A DNA stretch of 6,016 bases from Candidatus Falkowbacteria bacterium CG23_combo_of_CG06-09_8_20_14_all_49_15 (GTDB lineage: Bacteria; Patescibacteriota; Patescibacteriia; Patescibacteriales; UM-FILTER-48-10), in contig PCSD01000062.1 in NCBI GenBank assembly GCA_002771615.1, forward strand, positions 1 to 6,016. The letters are read 5' to 3'. The stretch's first letter is position 1. Each line of letters starts with the position of its first letter. Below, piece by piece: positions 5,073 through 6,016 of this stretch. Under the pieces are notes generated by a model. It saw only the letters and a list, made by a program, of their open reading frames with translations. It was not told the DNA's origin and did not search any database. A program made the translations under genes and the position numbers.

Positions 5073-5939
5073 TTAATTGTTAATGTCCATTTTTTTTATA
5101 ATTATTTTTATTTTTTTTGTTGGCCAGGCGGCACAGCAGGGAATGCCGCCGCGGTAGGCCGCCGGGAATTTCGGCCAAGCTTTGGCCTTGACCCCGACCA
5201 CGTGGTAGCAGAGCGAATGGTTCGCCCGCAGTCCGGCCAGGGTGTCTTCGTCCGGCTCCGGGTAAATTTCGTTTACCACGACTGCGTTCTTAAGCCGGGG
5301 CAGGTGTTTTTTCAAGGCCTGGTTAGTGGTGATGTTCACCACCAAGATCCGGCCGGTCAATTCCGGCCAGCTGTCCTGCAGGTCAACGGAAAAAACGTTT
5401 TGTTGGCCCAGGATATTCACTACCCGCCGGCCGATAAAGCCTTTTCCGCCCAGCACCACGATGGGCGTGCCCGGATCCAGCTTCTCTTCCTCCTTGACCA
5501 GCCGGATCGCCTGGGCAACAGCCACGGCGGTCAGATCCGCTTCCGGCGCCTCCGCGCTGATTTTGTTCTGAAAGATAATGCCCGGCAGGATGCCGGCAAA
5601 AGTCTTTCTTTGCGCGCGGAAAAGCTGGCGGATCTTTTCCATCCGCCAAACAACCTGCCGCAGGTGGTCGCGGTTGGCCGGGTCCCGGAATTGCCCGTTT
5701 GAGGCGGAAATGGCAAACATGACAATCAGCTTGCCATTCTGCCAGAGCAGGCCGGACGGGCCAGGCCGCCAGGCGTGGCGGACGATCATATGCTCGTAAA
5801 AATAGTGCCGAGCATATTTCGGCGTGGCCGGATAGACCAGGAATACTGATTCAATTATTCCTGTCCACTTGTTAGCCCAGCCGATCAGCCAAAAAAGCCA
5901 GTCATGGTTAAACAAAAAATAAAGGGGCTTGTATAGCAC
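5073..5939 (-). CDS. Rossmann-fold protein, possibly acyl-ACP-reductase-like
   Basis: A 288-residue protein of uncertain function. A nucleotide-binding strand-turn-helix is plain: TPIVVLGGKGFIGRRVVNIL (158-177), with GGKGFIG at 164-170 and an acidic residue ending the next strand (VFSVDL, Asp186). Ahead of it come FAGILPGIIF (114-123) and a TAVAVAQAIRLV helix. After it come VVVNEIYPEPDED (220-232) and YRGGIPCCAAWP (262-273) with paired Cys268-Cys269. This order (substrate domain, GxxGxxG fold, V-(D/N)-x-x-YP loop, then Cys in a C-terminal helix) parallels cyanobacterial long-chain acyl-ACP reductase, where the late Cys carries the acyl thioester; residue identity is low and this is inference. 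The start is GTG at 5939, since an in-frame TAA at 5949-5951 blocks any earlier start. It lies two bases after the upstream stop and sits in one operon with the methyltransferase. GC is about 58-60% where sampled. The basic tail KKIKIIIKKMDINN looks eroded. Confidence 0.75.
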   Translation of the reverse strand: MLYKPLYFLFNHDWLFWLIGWANKWTGIIESVFLVYPATPKYARHYFYEHMIVRHAWRPGPSGLLWQNGKLIVMFAISASNGQFRDPANRDHLRQVVWRMEKIRQLFRAQRKTFAGILPGIIFQNKISAEAPEADLTAVAVAQAIRLVKEEEKLDPGTPIVVLGGKGFIGRRVVNILGQQNVFSVDLQDSWPELTGRILVVNITTNQALKKHLPRLKNAVVVNEIYPEPDEDTLAGLRANHSLCYHVVGVKAKAWPKFPAAYRGGIPCCAAWPTKKIKIIIKKMDINN

Positions 5940-5941
5940 CG

Positions 5942-6016
5942 CTAATACTTAGTTAGTATTTTTTCAATAAGGTTCGGTAAATTATAGCCATTTCGGTGGT
6001 TGAATCTAAATTCCAT
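5942..6016 (-). CDS. 3' end of an upstream gene (partial)
   Basis: On the minus strand an open frame enters from the right edge and ends with TAG at 5942-5944. The visible 24 residues begin MEFRFNHRNG and finish NLPNLIEKILTKY. The ATG at the very edge may be internal or the start; this cannot be decided here. The function is not recognisable. Its stop is two bases from the GTG of the next gene, so the two are probably co-transcribed and translationally coupled, which makes the full gene the key to the role of this operon. A TATAAT at 5986-5981 inside it might act as an internal promoter, but it has no good -35. Confidence 0.5.
   Translation of the reverse strand: MEFRFNHRNGYNLPNLIEKILTKY
5944..5960. 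repeat. Small inverted repeat at the stop/start junction
   Basis: AATACT (5944-5949) and AGTATT (5955-5960) pair around TAGTT. The 6-bp stem has only one G-C pair and is therefore weak. It covers the end of the upstream gene immediately before the GTG start at 5939, a region with no Shine-Dalgarno, so it could affect re-initiation. On the plus strand it is followed by TTTTC, but no plus-strand gene needs a terminator here. Confidence 0.35.

Noticed and set aside
5019..5702. 227-codon plus-strand open frame
   Set aside because: It lies antisense to the Rossmann and methyltransferase genes, which have clear motifs, a Shine-Dalgarno and operon spacing. Long antisense frames are expected in GC-rich coding DNA.
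1..6016. tRNA, rRNA, riboswitch or CRISPR array
   Set aside because: I saw no cloverleaf-like arrangement, no conserved rRNA stretch, no riboswitch-like structured leader, and no regularly spaced 20-40 bp repeats with spacers.

Overview
The window reads as a piece of a bacterial chromosome in which every supportable gene lies on the minus strand, so transcription runs right to left. The best guess for the source is a candidate-phyla (Patescibacteria/CPR, Parcubacteria-like) bacterium. The reasons are a TrmD with a very short C-terminus, a multi-pass membrane histidine kinase with a GAF domain and an HQLNTP-type H-box beside a receiver-only response regulator, a short helical orphan protein, and patchy base composition. 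This assignment rests on the look of the proteins, not on a marker gene. Stops used are TAA, TAG and TGA, and nothing demands a recoded genetic code.

Right to left (5' to 3' on the minus strand): a gene entering from beyond the right edge leaves only its last 24 codons (5942-6016). Two bases after its stop comes a GTG-started protein with a Rossmann glycine motif and a Cys-Cys C-terminal motif (5073-5939), remotely like acyl-ACP reductase in layout. Sixteen bases later, behind a perfect Shine-Dalgarno, comes a class I SAM methyltransferase (4106-5056) whose C-terminal half resembles the PhcB / 3-hydroxypalmitate methyl ester synthase family. A good rho-independent terminator (4061-4096) closes this three-gene unit.

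A new unit starts at once with a promoter carrying TGnTATAAT. It drives a 754-residue sensor histidine kinase (1744-4008) and, five bases on, a stand-alone receiver protein (1298-1738). After an 85-bp gap come trmD (460-1212), carrying unusual loop insertions, and a 77-residue helical protein of unknown function (166-399). The left edge (1-165) has no gene; it is AT-rich and carries paired TAGGACATT repeats that may be the end of an insertion sequence.

The most interesting reading is that a PhcB-like methyltransferase and a possible acyl-reductase-like enzyme sit directly upstream of a membrane sensor kinase and its receiver. That is reminiscent of the Ralstonia phcB-phcS-phcR signalling locus. 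It is a hypothesis: the two units are separated by a terminator and promoter, and the enzyme assignments are by motif only. Base composition also changes sharply, both inside the kinase gene near the end of its seven-helix sensor module and between the two adjacent enzyme genes, which points to mosaic origins.
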